From NCBI GenBank assembly GCA_005281725.1, contig SSBO01000001.1:1720399-1784398 (forward strand): a DNA stretch of 64,000 nt, read 5' to 3'. Below the pieces are notes generated by a model. The model was not told the origin of the DNA and did not search any database. It saw only the letters and a list, made by a program, of their open reading frames with translations. Of this stretch, positions 1 through 22,975 are shown in pieces. The DNA comes from Wuchereria bancrofti. Lineage: Eukaryota; Nematoda; Chromadorea; Rhabditida; Onchocercidae. Numbering within the stretch: the first letter of the stretch is position 1; every line of letters starts with the position of its first letter. The position numbers were made by a program, and so were the translations under genes.

Positions 1-499
1 CAAAATTAATTGATTTCATTTGTATGATAGAGCAAATATTTTTGTTCCTTTGTTACTTTAGAATTTTATTCTATTCTATTTATGATTGAATTAGATGGAA
101 AGATTTCAAAAATTTTACAATTATTTTCAACTTATGCAACCTTATGTTGCGTCCTAAGTGGGAAGTTCTTAGATTTCTTAATTTTTCAACATTTTTGAAT
201 AAATTTCTTAGAGATCGAATTGCTCATCAAATTTAGAAATTACTATTGTCTTATGTCTATCGCTAACTATTTTACTTCGTTTTCTTCTTTCACCTCATTA
301 ATTAATTACTTTATTCATTTGTTTATTATATTAATGTCTGATGAAAGAACAAAGTTAATAATTGAGGCGAAAAAAAAATAAAGTTACTTTTAATGATTAA
401 TAGTTAATTTGGGATTTTAATTCATATCTACAATTGAGCAGCTTAAATTTCATTAAAATCAAAATATTATATTACATAATTGTCATCGATACATACTGT
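1..499. other. Upstream flank of the NLK gene, no gene seen
   Basis: This A+T-rich stretch has no reading frame of note and no recognisable RNA gene. It is upstream, or a 5' intron, of the NLK gene. C. elegans LIT-1 and vertebrate NLK have longer N-termini than the model here, so a further 5' exon could lie here or outside the window. None was identified. Confidence 0.5.
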
Positions 500-631
500 A
501 GTAAGCAACATTTTTGTTACATCATGTTGTTAGATTCTTTTTTTTAATTTTATGAAGTTATTTCGAATATTTCTGATTAAATTTACAAATAATTTGCGGT
601 TCAAATTATTTAACAAAAAATGTTGCTTACT
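500..631. repeat. Inverted repeat, about 20-bp stem with 91-nt loop
   Basis: The left arm (500-519, beginning agtaagcaacattttt) is matched in reverse complement by 611-631. Sixteen base pairs are uninterrupted, and the match continues after one extra T. It lies about 180 bp upstream of the NLK start codon. The loop is too long for a usual animal pre-microRNA, so a small MITE remnant or a structure-forming element is more likely. What is seen is the repeat; its role is unknown. Confidence 0.75.
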
Positions 632-801
632 TTCCTCAAGATTCTTTCTTCCTTAACAATTGCAAAATTAAATTTTGTAAATAAAATATGTGAAAAACTT
701 TCTAAAGTTTATTCACATTTTTTACTTTTTTTTCTTCGAAAGCAAAAGTTTTGTTAAAAAAATTTTTTAGTTTAAAATTTTGTTATTGAATTAAAAGAAA
801 A

Positions 802-807
802 TTTCAG
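802..807 (+). promoter_or_regulatory. 3' splice acceptor or trans-splice site before the NLK start codon
   Basis: A nematode-type TTTCAG acceptor ends six bases before the first ATG of the NLK frame. It could receive a spliced leader, giving a six-base 5' UTR. It could also be the acceptor of an unseen upstream exon, because the two codons between acceptor and ATG are open in frame. The sequence alone cannot separate the two. Confidence 0.55.
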
Positions 808-813
808 TTTCAA

Positions 814-6339
<5,526 letters not shown>

Positions 6340-7160
6340 TAACAATTTTTTAAAAACAAAAAAAAAATGAAATCGTATATTGATTGGAAAATATTGATCG
6401 GTTGTTAAAATATCAAATTTGGATCGATTGATTGTATAATTTTGCAATAGTTTTTATTTTTTGAAATATATTGAAATTTTAACAATATTATCCCACTGAT
6501 AAATTTACTTCCATAAAAAATCTGCCTCACTTTCAACAAGTTATTTCTTCTTTTTTTTTCTATTTCTTTCTTTCTTCATTTTTTTTCCTTTTGAATTGTT
6601 TCCTCATTATTAGTGCTAATTGTATATTGAAGTATTAAATTTCTTTTTTCTCATAATGAAAAATTATAGTGATATTATCATTATTATTATTGTTGTTGTT
6701 GTATATTTACAGAGCTATCTTATCAATTTAAAAAATTTGATCAGAAAAGAAAAAAGTTGTAGAAATTGAAATTTGCAAAATTTCTTGGACATTTTTTTCC
6801 ACTCGTTTTATTTACTATGTAAAAGTAACGACGAGAACCTGATTTCGATAGTTTTTAAATTGTATGCTCAAAAAAAAAAAATAACATGAATAATTTTTTT
6901 TTTTAGATTTGTCTTTAAGTCATAAATGTGTACACAAGAATGAATTTCGAGATCATTTTATTAAACAAAATTTTTGGCATTTCTTCATAACATGTTGAAT
7001 AAATTTAATCCAATAGATTGAAATAATTGACAAAAATAGAAGTGAAATTTTTATTTCATGAAAGAAATAAAATGATAAAAAAAATTAATGAAAATTTTAA
7101 ATATTATTTGAAATTAATTTTTTTTTAAAGAGATGTCATCATCAGGTTCTCGTTTGGTTT
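6340..7160 (+). other. Probable 3' UTR and flank of the NLK gene
   Basis: Non-coding sequence after the NLK stop codon. AATAAA hexamers occur at 6998-7003 and 7066-7071, so the 3' UTR could be about 0.7 kb; which signal is used cannot be told. A 13-bp perfect inverted repeat (6831-6843 with 7141-7153) brackets both signals. Confidence 0.4.
6831..7153. repeat. 13-bp perfect inverted repeat across the presumed NLK 3' end
   Basis: acgagaacctgat at 6831-6843 is the exact reverse complement of 7141-7153, about 300 bp apart. The arms are much richer in G+C than their surroundings. In a transcript they could close a long stem-loop around the poly(A) signals. Nothing else in the region is inverted at this length. 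Confidence 0.6.
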
Positions 7161-10100
7161 CACTTTTCTTCTCCATCTTGAAAAAAGACAAATGAAAAAA
7201 TAAATTTAAGAATTTTGCCTATTTGACAACTTTCTTATTGTTGAACAATTAATAATTATCGCATGAATATTCTAAAATAATGCATTGAAATTTGAAAAGA
7301 TGTTCTGTATAGTTTTTTTTTTTTATATTGTGGTATGAAAATATTTCAATTAATATTTTTTGTTTAATGATTATCTTCTCTTTCATTACTGTTTTCTTTC
7401 TTTTTTCTTTTTTAAAAAATTCTTTTTCTCATTCCCTTATCACAATTTTGGTGATGTTAAATGCTTTATATACATATTCTTTTTTTTTTGCTTAAAAAAG
7501 AAGCCAAATTTTGTTGATCAAAAAATTTTACAAACATTTAAAAAATGAAACTTTTTTTTTTAATATTTGAATGAGATCGTATAAAATAGGCAGTAATTTT
7601 TTTTTTTTTGTCTTTCATTAGTTTCTTTTCCTTTCCTTTCTTTTTTTCTGTTTTAATTTTAACAACTGCCAAAATTTTCAAAACTTCCAGTTGTATTTGT
7701 ATATGAATGCTATAAATGTTGCATTGCTTCAATTTTACCTCTTTCTCATATTGTCTGAATATTGAATACAAATTGAATAATATCTTTAATAATCTTTAAT
7801 CCATTACTCTCTCTCTCTCTCTCTATAATAATGATTTATAACCTTTGACATTTATTAAAATTTAACAATTGAAATGTTCCATATTTGTGCCGACGTATAT
7901 TTGTCATCTTTATCACTGCCATTACATCAACTATCTTTTATTTTTTTTTTTTAAATTTTTTTCTAGCTTACAAATTTATTATAGCAAATCTTTTATATGC
8001 TCTAGCAGGGAAAAAAAATGAATAAAATGAAATAAAAATAAATGATTGCCCAATAATTTTTATTTTTGCTGCTAGGCTTTCAAATGTGCCGAGAAATGCC
8101 AGCCAATCAGGGCCTTTCTATAGTCAATTATTTTTTCCATTTGCTATCAAAAAAAAGAAAACTTTTTTTTGATGTCTTTCAAAATCAATTGGAAAATTTT
8201 CCCACTTATTTCTTTAACAATCAAAAAAATCTTTTTTTCTTAATTAATATCTTGACAAATTATGCCTTCTGTATTTTTGTTTTAAATTGTAATCTTTCTT
8301 CCCTTCATTTATGGTTTTTCTTTTTTTTTTTTTTTTTTGAATCTTGACCTTTTACTTTTTTTTTCTTCAAATATTAGAATTTAACTAAGCTTTTATAAGA
8401 TTGATTTCAGCATGATTTTTTCATTATTTTTTATATAATGTAACAAATTTCGATATCTTTTCGTAATTTTTAAAAGTATGGGATGAATTATTTTGATAGT
8501 TAATCTTGAGAAAAATTATTACTATTATTTTTATTGTCATTATTATGATTATCTGTCCTATTTCTCGTTATCTCATCAAATTTTTTCTGCTTATCTAAAA
8601 TGCTAAGCAAAAAATTCTTTTAACTCTTACTTTTACTATATATACGCGATATTTAGGTAATAAAGCTTTACGTCTTTGTGGGCGCCTATACATAACAACA
8701 ACGATACACGAAATGGTGTATAGTACGAGTAAATTGAATAAAATTTAATCACTTTTTATCTGATTACTTTACTCTTTCAAATCTCATCTATTTTCTTTTT
8801 TGTCTAATTAATTAATTGTATATTTGAAATATTATTGTAACTCTAACATGGAACATCATTTTTATCCTATCTTTTCAAAACTTTGTAATTAAATGAAGAA
8901 ACCAAGAATATTTGCTTCTAAATTCTTTTGTCGATTTTTTTTTTTTTTTTTTGTTCATATATTGGATTGTATCAGAAATTGAAATTTATTGCCGAACTCT
9001 TTATTGAAGTAAATAAATATTAGATTTAGTTGTATTTTTTACTTCCAATTTTCTCATTTACACTTTACATCAAAAGTTTCATATTAACAGTAATTCTTAT
9101 TTTACTAAAATTCAAAAAAACAAAATGGAGCAGTTAATATTTAAAAGGCTTATCTTTAAAAAAAAAAAAAGAAACAACAAAGGAGGGACGGAAGTGCCAC
9201 AAATATTTCGGTTTATTTTATATATTATACATATTTCATCAATTCTTCCTCCTCCTACAGTTGAGGAATGCAATTTCATTCAATTTTTCGTCTGAAAAGC
9301 TTATTCCGGAACATTTTGTAAATATCCTGAAAGTATTATTATTATTCGCCTAGCCTAATGATAACAGAATATGGTAACAAAATGATAGTCTAACAAAAGT
9401 TCTTCCGGTGAATGGTTTCTTCACTGATTCTTTTCTTTTTTTCTCTCCCTCTCTCTCTTTCTCTCTCGCAACTGAACCATTCTTCTTTCTTCTTTTCATG
9501 CAATGATATCACTTATTTTTGTTCATTAGAGAATTGTACTTTTTCTCATTCCCTTCCAAATTTCTCTCTTCTCTCTCTCTCTCTCTTTCTCCATTTCTTC
9601 CGTTCTACTATTTTATCTTAGTTAAATCAAAAAAACATTTACTCCATTTGCTTTTTCAAATTTTGTTTTATTAACAAAAACAAATTAAATATTTTACTGG
9701 TCTTTACAAACTAATAAGTGCAAACTTGGAAAGTGACAATCAATAAAAGTAAATTTCCTGGATGTTCCGAGAGATTTCTCAGTGAATTTCTCAGCATCTG
9801 CTATATTTAATAATAAAGATAAATCATTTATGATGAATGTAACATTTGATTTAAATAACTTAAAATTTTTGAAGCGAAAAAAAAACTCAAACTCATCGAT
9901 ATTATAGTTCAAAGGTAAATCAAAAGAAAATTTAATCGTTGATGCTATGACACATTGATTTACAAAAATACATTACTATTTTTTATTTGAAATATTTTTC
10001 AATGTATCAATAAAATCATCAATCGATGATGATTAATCAGCAAAAAAATAATTAATGTTAAATGTTTAAAAAAAAGAATTAAATTAATTTTTTCTTTTTT

Positions 10101-13100
10101 TTTTGCTTCAAAATGGAAAAAAGGATTATGTAAATTAATGGAACAAAAAAATATTGATGAAATCCTAAAAAATTCTCTTATCAAATTGCGAGAAATGCTA
10201 GCATTTTTTAGATATCAAATTTCATTTCGTTTTTCTTATCAAAATTTTTCATTTTTATTTTTATTCTACTTTGTCAAGAATTTATTTATAATAAGTTACT
10301 ATGACAACCATTTCAATCTCATCCGTTGTCGTAGAAAGTTCATTCATAATGTTTTTATATTTGAGAACATTTTAAATTAATTTCCTCTCTTATCCAATCA
10401 ATGCTTAATTTTGAAATTTTTTTCCTATCAATCATTTTACTAATACTTTTGAAATTTGTTATAAAATGTTTTTACATTAATTTATATTCAAAAAAAAGTT
10501 TATTAATTTTAATCAATTTTACTTTTTCATTTTAAATTATTTCCCAATATATTATCAAATCTAATTTCTTAATTATCGCCTTATTTACTAAAATTAACAG
10601 TGGTAGCTTTTTTTTAAAGTAATTTTAAGAAACGATAAAATATTTAACTATAAAAATTGTACTTCTTGAAGATTTAAAAAAGATTGGAAAAGCTATTTAA
10701 ATTTTATTTTTAGCATGTAAATTCGCGGGATTAGTCCGAAAGTTTTTATCAAGAATTGATTTGATTTTTTGCTTAGAAATTATTATCAATATTATCAGCT
10801 TTCTCTTTTACTTAATTTTGAATTACTTTTAATAATAATTATAATACAATATGTGATTTATAATATAAATTGCATCACCAAACAATAAGAAAATTTGGGA
10901 TTTTTATAAAAAAGAAAAAAAAGAATTCAAAATTATTTTTGTACAGGAAATTTCAAAGTTAAACTAATCTTTCATATTTGTCATCTGAATGATCAAATTC
11001 TAATTAATCATTAGTAATGCAAAAGTTTTCTTCAATTTCGAACATTCCATTACAACATTTTTTTATAAGTAAATAACAGCAAGATAGGGACTAGGCCAAA
11101 AATAAAATTTTAGGAATCTGACTAGTCAATTAAATCATTCGCTTTATTCCATTATGTTAGCTGAAAAAGATAGGAGTTCATTTTTTTGAAATTAATGTGA
11201 CAAATGATTAAAAATGATGTGACACTCCAATTCTCTCTGAAATAATTTAATGAACAGCATCCAGCATTACTATCTGTCAAATTCAAAACTCAACTAAAAT
11301 TGTTATTCATTATTTAGCTGAACTATCTTATAAAAGATAATATTTCTTTTCAAAATTCTAAATTTTTTGTTTCTTTTTTTGTTATTTAGAATAATTCAAA
11401 TTCGAATTTGAAGTACGATGAACTTTTTCTTTTTGAAGAGCAATTTACATTTTCAGTTTAAAGTTAGTTAAATAATTAAATTAACATCACTAAATTAACA
11501 TTAGAAATAAAATATGAAATGTAGTAAATTTTGAACTCGACAAATAGTATCTCTTAATTAATATACATGAAAAAAGTAATTGGTTCTAATTTAAAATGAT
11601 ATTGAATTTCCAATCTAATTCATATTTCTTTCCATTTATCGATTTCATTTTTCATTTTTTTGGAGCAAAAAAAAAATCATTGAAGTAAATGAATAATTAA
11701 AAATGAAAGTTCTTAACTAAAAACATGTGCTTAGAGTAATCTGAAAAAGATTTAAAAATCCCTTGAATTTTTATGGTCCAAAAAAGAAAACAAAAATAAA
11801 AAATTTCAATTTCTTAGAATAAAATCAATAAACATTTATGTATTCATTTCAAGGATCATTCAATGTCCAAAATGAGTCTTAAAGCTATTGAAATTTTCAC
11901 TTAACTATTCATTTCAATAGAAAGGGACAAAGAGAGAAACATAGAGAGAGGGAGGGAGAGAGAGGGAGAGAGAGGGAGAGAGCTGCAACGATAATAACAT
12001 AAGGCTTTGAAATGCATTTCTAGACAATTTCAGCCTAAAATAAAAAGTATATCTATGAAGAGTCAGTCTTAAAACTTCACATATTCATTGCTTATTTCAT
12101 CTCATTTGCATAAAAACGACTTAATTAAACTTTTATTTTCTATTTTTAATTTTTTTGTCTTCAAAATAACATAATGAAAGCAAATATAAGCTATCATAAA
12201 AATAATTGCAAATGAAGAAAAGTTTTTTTCTACAAGATGAAAACATTCATTTTTAAATCTTTGTTGTTTTCCTATTTGACGTAATACGAACACGTTAATC
12301 AAAATTGTTGCACAGTTTGCGTCTATAATTCACGTAATCACTAACGTTATGCATATTTGAAATGTTTTCTTTGCTTCTATTTTTATATGATAACACAACT
12401 CTTTTTTTACTTCTAACATACAAAAGAATTTAATAACATAATTTAAATAACTAAATGAAATTGGCTGAAGGAAAATTTAAAATGCTATTATTACTGAATG
12501 ATTTGTTATAATACATAACGATAATTTTCTGTTTTATGAAATTTGATAATTAGGCTGAATTATAGGTACACGGTGCAATTTATTAGCTATAATTAAGTTA
12601 TGTTATAATCACATAAAATAATATAGCTTTAATTTGATTTTTGATCAAATATTTCAAGGAATCATTCATTCCATTATTGTTTATTAATTTTATTATAGTC
12701 TTTTCCTTTTTCTTTTCATTTTATCTTAATTTGATTTGTGATTTTAAAACAAAAGCAAATAAAATTGAACGCTTAGGTTTTATGCTCATTGGATTTTAAT
12801 GTTAGCAATTTACGTTATGGTAGAACTTTTTAAAATGAATGAAATAATAAAGAATTAATCGAGGGAGAGAGAAAGAAAGAAATAGAAAGCGGTATCGAAA
12901 TGGAAAAAGAATTTTTCTCTCTATTTCATTAATTATTTTCCTCTGAGAACAATTGATAATGGATTCTTACAGTTTTAGTGTTAATTTTTATGTTTTGAAA
13001 ATAAGACTAAAAAATTTTAATATTTTTTGATTTAATTTCTGTTCCTTATTCTTGTTTTCTTTTTTTTCGTTTTAAATTTCAAATAAATAAACAGTTGCTA

Positions 13101-14710
13101 TGTTGGAATTTCTGGTGAAGCAAATGGATAGAAATTTATAATTCTGCAATATAACTCTTAGTTTCCTGATAATTTTAATTTTTAAAAACTAAAAAAGTTT
13201 AGTATAAAATGAAAGTGTAAAATGAAACTTAAATTTTGCTTTAATCAATTTTGCATAAGGACAAAAATTTATTATGCTAAAACATATTTCTATCATTTTT
13301 CCTTTCAGAAAAATAAAAACCAAAAAAATATTTTACAAATTAATAATTTACCATAATCAGTTTATAAATATTCCATTCTATCCGAATGTTTCATTTTCTA
13401 GAATTGATGAATTCAATATTTACTAAATTTGTTTTTCAATATAATTTTAATTTTTAGATTTGACAATTATTTCGTTATAATTGTTTAGAAGAAATGAAAT
13501 AATATTTTATTCTTTTATTATTTGATAATTTAATTTTTATTTAGAGCTAATTGCATTTGATTGAAAGAATGTTTAATACTTTGTTTATTTCAGTGCTATT
13601 TATGAAATTAACACTTTACTTAATTTAATATCGAGCACTTATTGCTGACTTATTAAAATAACAAATGAAAATGTCTGTTCATTAAAAACTTTCATTTTAA
13701 ATAGTACTATCAAATTTTCTGAAAATTGCTAAAAATTTTTCCAAATTCATTTCTGAGATTCATTTCAAACTTAAAAATGTAGCAACAATTATTAAGTGTA
13801 TATTTAGCATTTTCTTTTCTTTTTTGTATTTTCGAATATTTTTCTGCTTCTACAACGTTCTTCAAGAAAATTATTTGATTTCTGATTTAAATTAAAATTT
13901 ATAAAATGTGATAAGTTCTCAAATAATGTATACTAACAATATTTAAAACCTTAACTTCTGTCTTCTGTTTTTTTGTTAGAAATTGAAATTTTGATTATTT
14001 TTAAATGACCAATTAAAGGACTGAAATTTTCAAACAATATTTAATCCTAGAATAATTCAGATTTGTATAAAAAGTTTAAGATTAAAGGGAGAAACAGAAA
14101 AAAAAACAAGAACAAGAAATAAAACATAATTGTTGTTCTTGTTATTCAAGATAGGCAGTTGTTAAATTAAATTTTCAAAAATTAGCCAAATTTTCACTTA
14201 CTTTCTCTCTAACTCTCTTACCTTCTCCAATAATTGACAGGCCATCATTGCAGAACTATTTTGCCATTCCATTAAAAAAAGTTTCCTAAATTTTTTTTTT
14301 TTTGAGTTTAAAAGTATTACATATTGTTGAGATAATATCATTTCAAGATATTTGTATATTCATTCCTAGCCAATATGTATTCTTCTACATAAAAAAATTT
14401 AAAAAACCAAAACTTTTAATTAAATAGTTTGCGAACATTTTTGTAAATCAAATTTCTTTTGCCTGTTTTTTTCAAATTAGATTCCATGAACTTTGGTTTA
14501 ATCCAAAACATTTTTTTCATATTTGATCACTTTATTTTTTAGTTTTTTTAAGTTCGAATTTTTTAAAGTTTAACTTAAAAATTTTCTAAAGCAGAACAAT
14601 TTTTAGCTTCAGCTTTTTTATTACTACATGTATTTCAGGTATTTTTTCCTGATATTTTCGATTATTAGTATTTTTGTCATGAACGTTAGTATAATTGTAT
14701 AAAGCTAATC
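7161..14710. other. Intergenic spacer between the NLK gene and the minisatellite
   Basis: No convincing gene. Long A and T runs are common. Simple repeats: (CT)n near 7806-7824, pyrimidine tracts near 9428-9470 and 9562-9595, and a (GGGA/GA)n run near 11943-11982. Two patches stand out as richer in G+C than the background, 8060-8115 and 8640-8735, but neither shows an open frame with splice sites nor an RNA fold that I recognise. The short open frames here are low-complexity (runs of F, L, S, K) and I do not regard them as genes. Confidence 0.6.
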
Positions 14711-15172
14711 AACCGGACGATGAACGCAAAAGAAGTAAATAAGAGACAGCAACCGGATCGGTAAACACAAGAAGTAAATAAGAGACAGCAACCGGATCGG
14801 TAAGCAAAAGAAGTAAATAAGAGACAGCAACCGGATCGGTAAACACAAGAAGTAAATAAGAGGCAGCAACCGGATCGGTAAACACAAGAAGTAAATAAGA
14901 GGCAGCAACCGGATCGGTAAACACAAGAAGTAAATAAGAGACAGCAACCGGATCGGTAGGCAAAAGAAGTAAATAAGAGACAGCAACCGGATCGGTAAGC
15001 AAAAGAAGTAAATAAGAGACAGCAACCGGATCGGTAAGCAAAAGAAGTAAATAAGAGACAGCAACCGGATCGGTAAACACAAGAAGTAAATAAGAGGCAG
15101 CAACCGGATCGGTAAACACAAGAAGTAAATAAGAGACAGCAACCGGATCGGTAAGCAAAAGAAGTAAATAAG
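14711..15172. repeat. 39-bp minisatellite, about 12 copies
   Basis: The unit begins gaagtaaataagag and contains the G+C-rich core cagcaaccggatcggt. Copies start at 14732, 14771, 14810 and every 39 bases to 15161, where the last is truncated; a degenerate partial copy precedes the first (14711-14731). Units differ at two sites: agagac or agaggc, and a tail of taaacacaa, taagcaaaa or taggcaaaa. The variant order is mixed, pointing to unequal exchange or gene conversion within the array. Because 39 is a multiple of three and the unit lacks antisense stops, all three minus-strand frames stay open. They encode 13-residue repeats with no other sign of coding. Confidence 0.95.
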
Positions 15173-15552
15173 ATATAAGAGAACTGGCCAAAATGTTGCA
15201 CTGATTGATAGCAAATATTGTTACGGTTGTTTGCTTATTACAAATTTTAAATTTATTTTATTTATAAAAAAGAATTATGTATCTTGATATTTTTTAAATA
15301 AAGATGTTTGTTATTATTTGAATTTATTTAAAATGGTACAATTATTTATGTTTTGATTAAATTTGGATTAAAAGAAATAACTAAAGATGACAATAATTTA
15401 ATTACAAATAATATATTTCATTTAATAGAAGAAAGATGTTTTACTGTTTTCAAAAATCATACCAAATTCAATTTTTTTTAAATAATAATTTTGAATTAAG
15501 AATTGTTCCATATTGTGTTTTTCAGTACTTAATACTATTTGAATTTTGATGA

Positions 15553-15592
15553 TAATTATTTATGATATAATTGATTATATCATAAATAATTA
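15553..15592. repeat. 40-bp near-perfect palindrome, 19-bp arms
   Basis: Nineteen bases (15553-15571) are followed after a two-base spacer (tg) by their exact reverse complement (15574-15592). Almost all pairs are A-T. DNA of this form can extrude a cruciform. It lies about 380 bp after the end of the minisatellite. No function can be read from it. Confidence 0.85.
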
Positions 15593-18101
15593 ATCAATAA
15601 AGTGAAAAGTTTTTTTAATTATATATCAAAAAAAAGTTTGTTTTATATCACCTGGATGATATAACTTTAAGTATTTGATGAAATCATTGAAACGGATGAG
15701 TGTTCATCTCTGCTATTAAGTTTTAAAATGAAGTTAGTACTGAAGTACATATATCAATTATCGATTATTGATTAGCTTAAGGATTGATCAACAGCATACT
15801 ATTCACTATTGACCTTATTTTTAGATGTACTATATGCAATAATTAATAATTCATTAATTAATCCCTCATTTTTAAATCGTAAAATAAATTGTTCTTCAAT
15901 AATTAAACCAAAATATAAATAAATAAACAAACTAGTTAATTGAGCAAATTATATTAAAGGTTTTGTAAGTTGGCAAACTAGCAAACTAATTTATGTGGTC
16001 GAAAAATATTTTAAAATAATATACATTCTAGGGAATTGATTACTTGTCACATTTACAGTGATTGTATTCCATTGTTGTCACATAATTCTATTTATTTTGA
16101 GGTTGACAATAAATTTACAGTTACAATTTTAAATTTCTATCAATCTTATCCTAAAATTATGCAGTGTATGAACAAAATTTAAATTACCTATTCATGTTTA
16201 CTCTGTAACTGAAATAGTTTTCAGGTTTATCCGGTTAACATTGCTATCTATCTGATTTCTCAAATGTTTCACGTCATATCACGTGATATCATATCAAAGC
16301 ATTTTGTATTTCTTATTTACTTTCTATTTATGCCAATTTTTTAGCTTTTACTTCTTTGAAATTTTCAAAAATTTATTATATTGTTATATATGTATTTGTT
16401 TATGACTGTAACATTTTATCATAGAAAAATTGAAATGTTTTTGTTGCAACACTTTCTATCTGTTTATTATTTAATTTAATTCATTTGTTATAAGTGAAAG
16501 TAGAAGGAAAAAAATTATTTATATCAATAATTCATTTTATATTTTCAAGTATTTCTAAAATTTATTTGTAATTTTTTCAATTATTTGTTAGCGTTTTATG
16601 TTTCAAAATCAATTTCTATCTTTTTTGTCTCCTCTTAGCTTTTCATTTTTGAATTTATGTATGAATTCATTAAATTATACCATTAATTTTTTCAATAATT
16701 TCATAATCGATTTTTTTAATTACATTTAAAGTATGCAAAAATTAAAAAATTTCGGAAAATCAGGTGATTTTATAACATTTTTCTAATAACACTTTTTTTT
16801 AATTTAGTGGTATGACAGAAAAAAAAGAAGAAATTGCTAGGTCCTAATTTTTCTCAATAAAATTACGTAACAAATAAAAAATTCAAATCGAAAAAAAAGA
16901 AAAAAGAAATAAAAATTAGTCTAAAATAACTGATGAGACTTTGATTTCTTGTTTACAAATTTTTGCAATCACTTCTATTTCAATCAAATTGAGATTAAAA
17001 ATATCAAATTTTAAATATATTCAAAAGTTTAAATTACATAACTAATTAGATGCATGATTATGCTAAGTTAAACTCAAAGTTAAATTTTTTTCATCCTAAA
17101 CTAAGTATTAATTTTACTACGATTAATTTTAGGTAAACATTACAGCTGTTAATTTTTTTCTTCTTTTTAGACAAATTTATATCAAAAAAAAAGGCTAAAA
17201 ATTCAATGCCAGATATATTTTTAGAAATGATTGAGAAATTTGAGAAACGCATATAAATTACTAAATTTACTACTATATTTTCATTTCTTTTTCATTCTTA
17301 TTATTTCTCAATTAATTGATAATTTAGGAAATGATTATAAAGTTTTACTATTTTTTGTTTTCCATCTGATATTCATCATTCATTTAAAAAACAAAATTAC
17401 CTCAAAATACTCTTACACATTCTGTTTTCTTTTTTCTCTCTTGTAAAATTCTTTCCCTCTATCGAGAGAAGTATGAAAGACTTTTCTATCAAAATTGACA
17501 AAGATTGTAAGTAATCCTAAGGGAAATATATTTTTTTTTCTTCATCACTTGAAAAGAGAAAAAACTCTCAAAATTTTTATTTTAATCGTATTTTGTTGTT
17601 TACTGCAGTATTTGAAAGAACAATTTCTGTTATTAAATTGCGTACATTCATTTATATATTTAATTAAATTTTTCATTCAACATTTAAAATGTGAAAAACA
17701 ATTATTTGTTAGAAAACTAATTCGACAAATGAGTGATTTGTTTTTAAGTTTTATTCTTTCTCAAACATTTCTTATTTTCTAAAATTCCATAAATTTAATT
17801 GCTGTCATACTATGATTTCAATAGTGTTGCAATCTATCTAATTTGAAGAAAAAATTATTTTAGCTTCGTCAATTCATAGTTTCTCTTAAAGAGCTGAAAA
17901 ATTTCACTTTTTTTTCCTATAATGCAACATACTAATCAGTTAATTTTAATTTCAAATTTGTTTATTAATTCATTTTCTTTATATGATTGTTTTTGCAAAA
18001 ATTGTCGCTTATTATATTTTATGCAAATTTTCCTCCTTTTTTATTAGCAGAGTTTTAAGGAAATATTTTGGGTCTTTTTTTTTGGGGAGAAATAGAAAGA
18101 T

Positions 18102-18260
18102 ATTTAATTTATAATGGATTAAAATAAGATCTGTAAATTGAGCTATTTAATTTCCAGTAGATTAAAATAAGATTTTTGAACTACTCAATTTAGAATTGAT
18201 TAAAGTAAGATCTGCAAATGAACTATTTAATTCACAATAGATCAAAATAATTTTGGTACT
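18102..18260. repeat. Diverged tandem repeat, about 40 bp x 4
   Basis: Four successive blocks share the frame atttaattt...gattaaaataagat...gaact, starting near 18102, 18145, 18186 and 18225. Spacing drifts from 43 to 39 bases, so the array is old. It ends about 320 bp before the start codon chosen for the CaMKK gene. Confidence 0.7.
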
Positions 18261-18583
18261 TCACTGAACTCATTAATATTCGTTTTTTAAAATAATTTCA
18301 TATTTAATAACAATTGTTATTGCAATCTTTCTTATTCATTGCTATTGCTAAAATATTTATTTTGCATTAATTTGTGGTTCATTTTTCAGTTCTGTTCTAA
18401 AATGAATGTAACAAATTTGATTGGCTAAGAATTACTGATTGCACTGAATTACTGATTAATTAATTAATTAATTACAATGCTTCTTAAAATTCTTAGCAGA
18501 AGAAAAAAAAAAACATTGTTATCAATGAAATGCTTTTTCCATAATAATAATTCTATTAAATTAAAAATATTTGCATAATTCTA

Positions 18584-22975
<4,392 letters not shown>

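Larger units (their letters stand above)
15173..18583. other. Intergenic spacer upstream of the CaMKK gene
   Basis: No gene is supported. It contains the 15553-15592 palindrome, an atatcacgtgatat palindrome with an E-box core at 16276-16289, and the diverged tandem repeat at 18102-18260. Open frames at 17231-17446 and 17495-17782 code for F/L/I/K-rich low-complexity peptides and look accidental. Confidence 0.6.

Noticed and set aside
8345..8352. Another TGACCTTT (NBRE) octamer
   Set aside because: Isolated in T-rich spacer; two or three such octamers are expected by chance in a window of this size and composition.
9412..9621. Open frame rich in S, L and F
   Set aside because: It is a reading of two pyrimidine microsatellite tracts.
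14686..15214. Three overlapping antisense open frames of 160-171 codons
   Set aside because: They are all products of the 39-bp minisatellite, whose period is a multiple of three and whose unit lacks antisense stops. No start context, splice sites or domain supports a protein.
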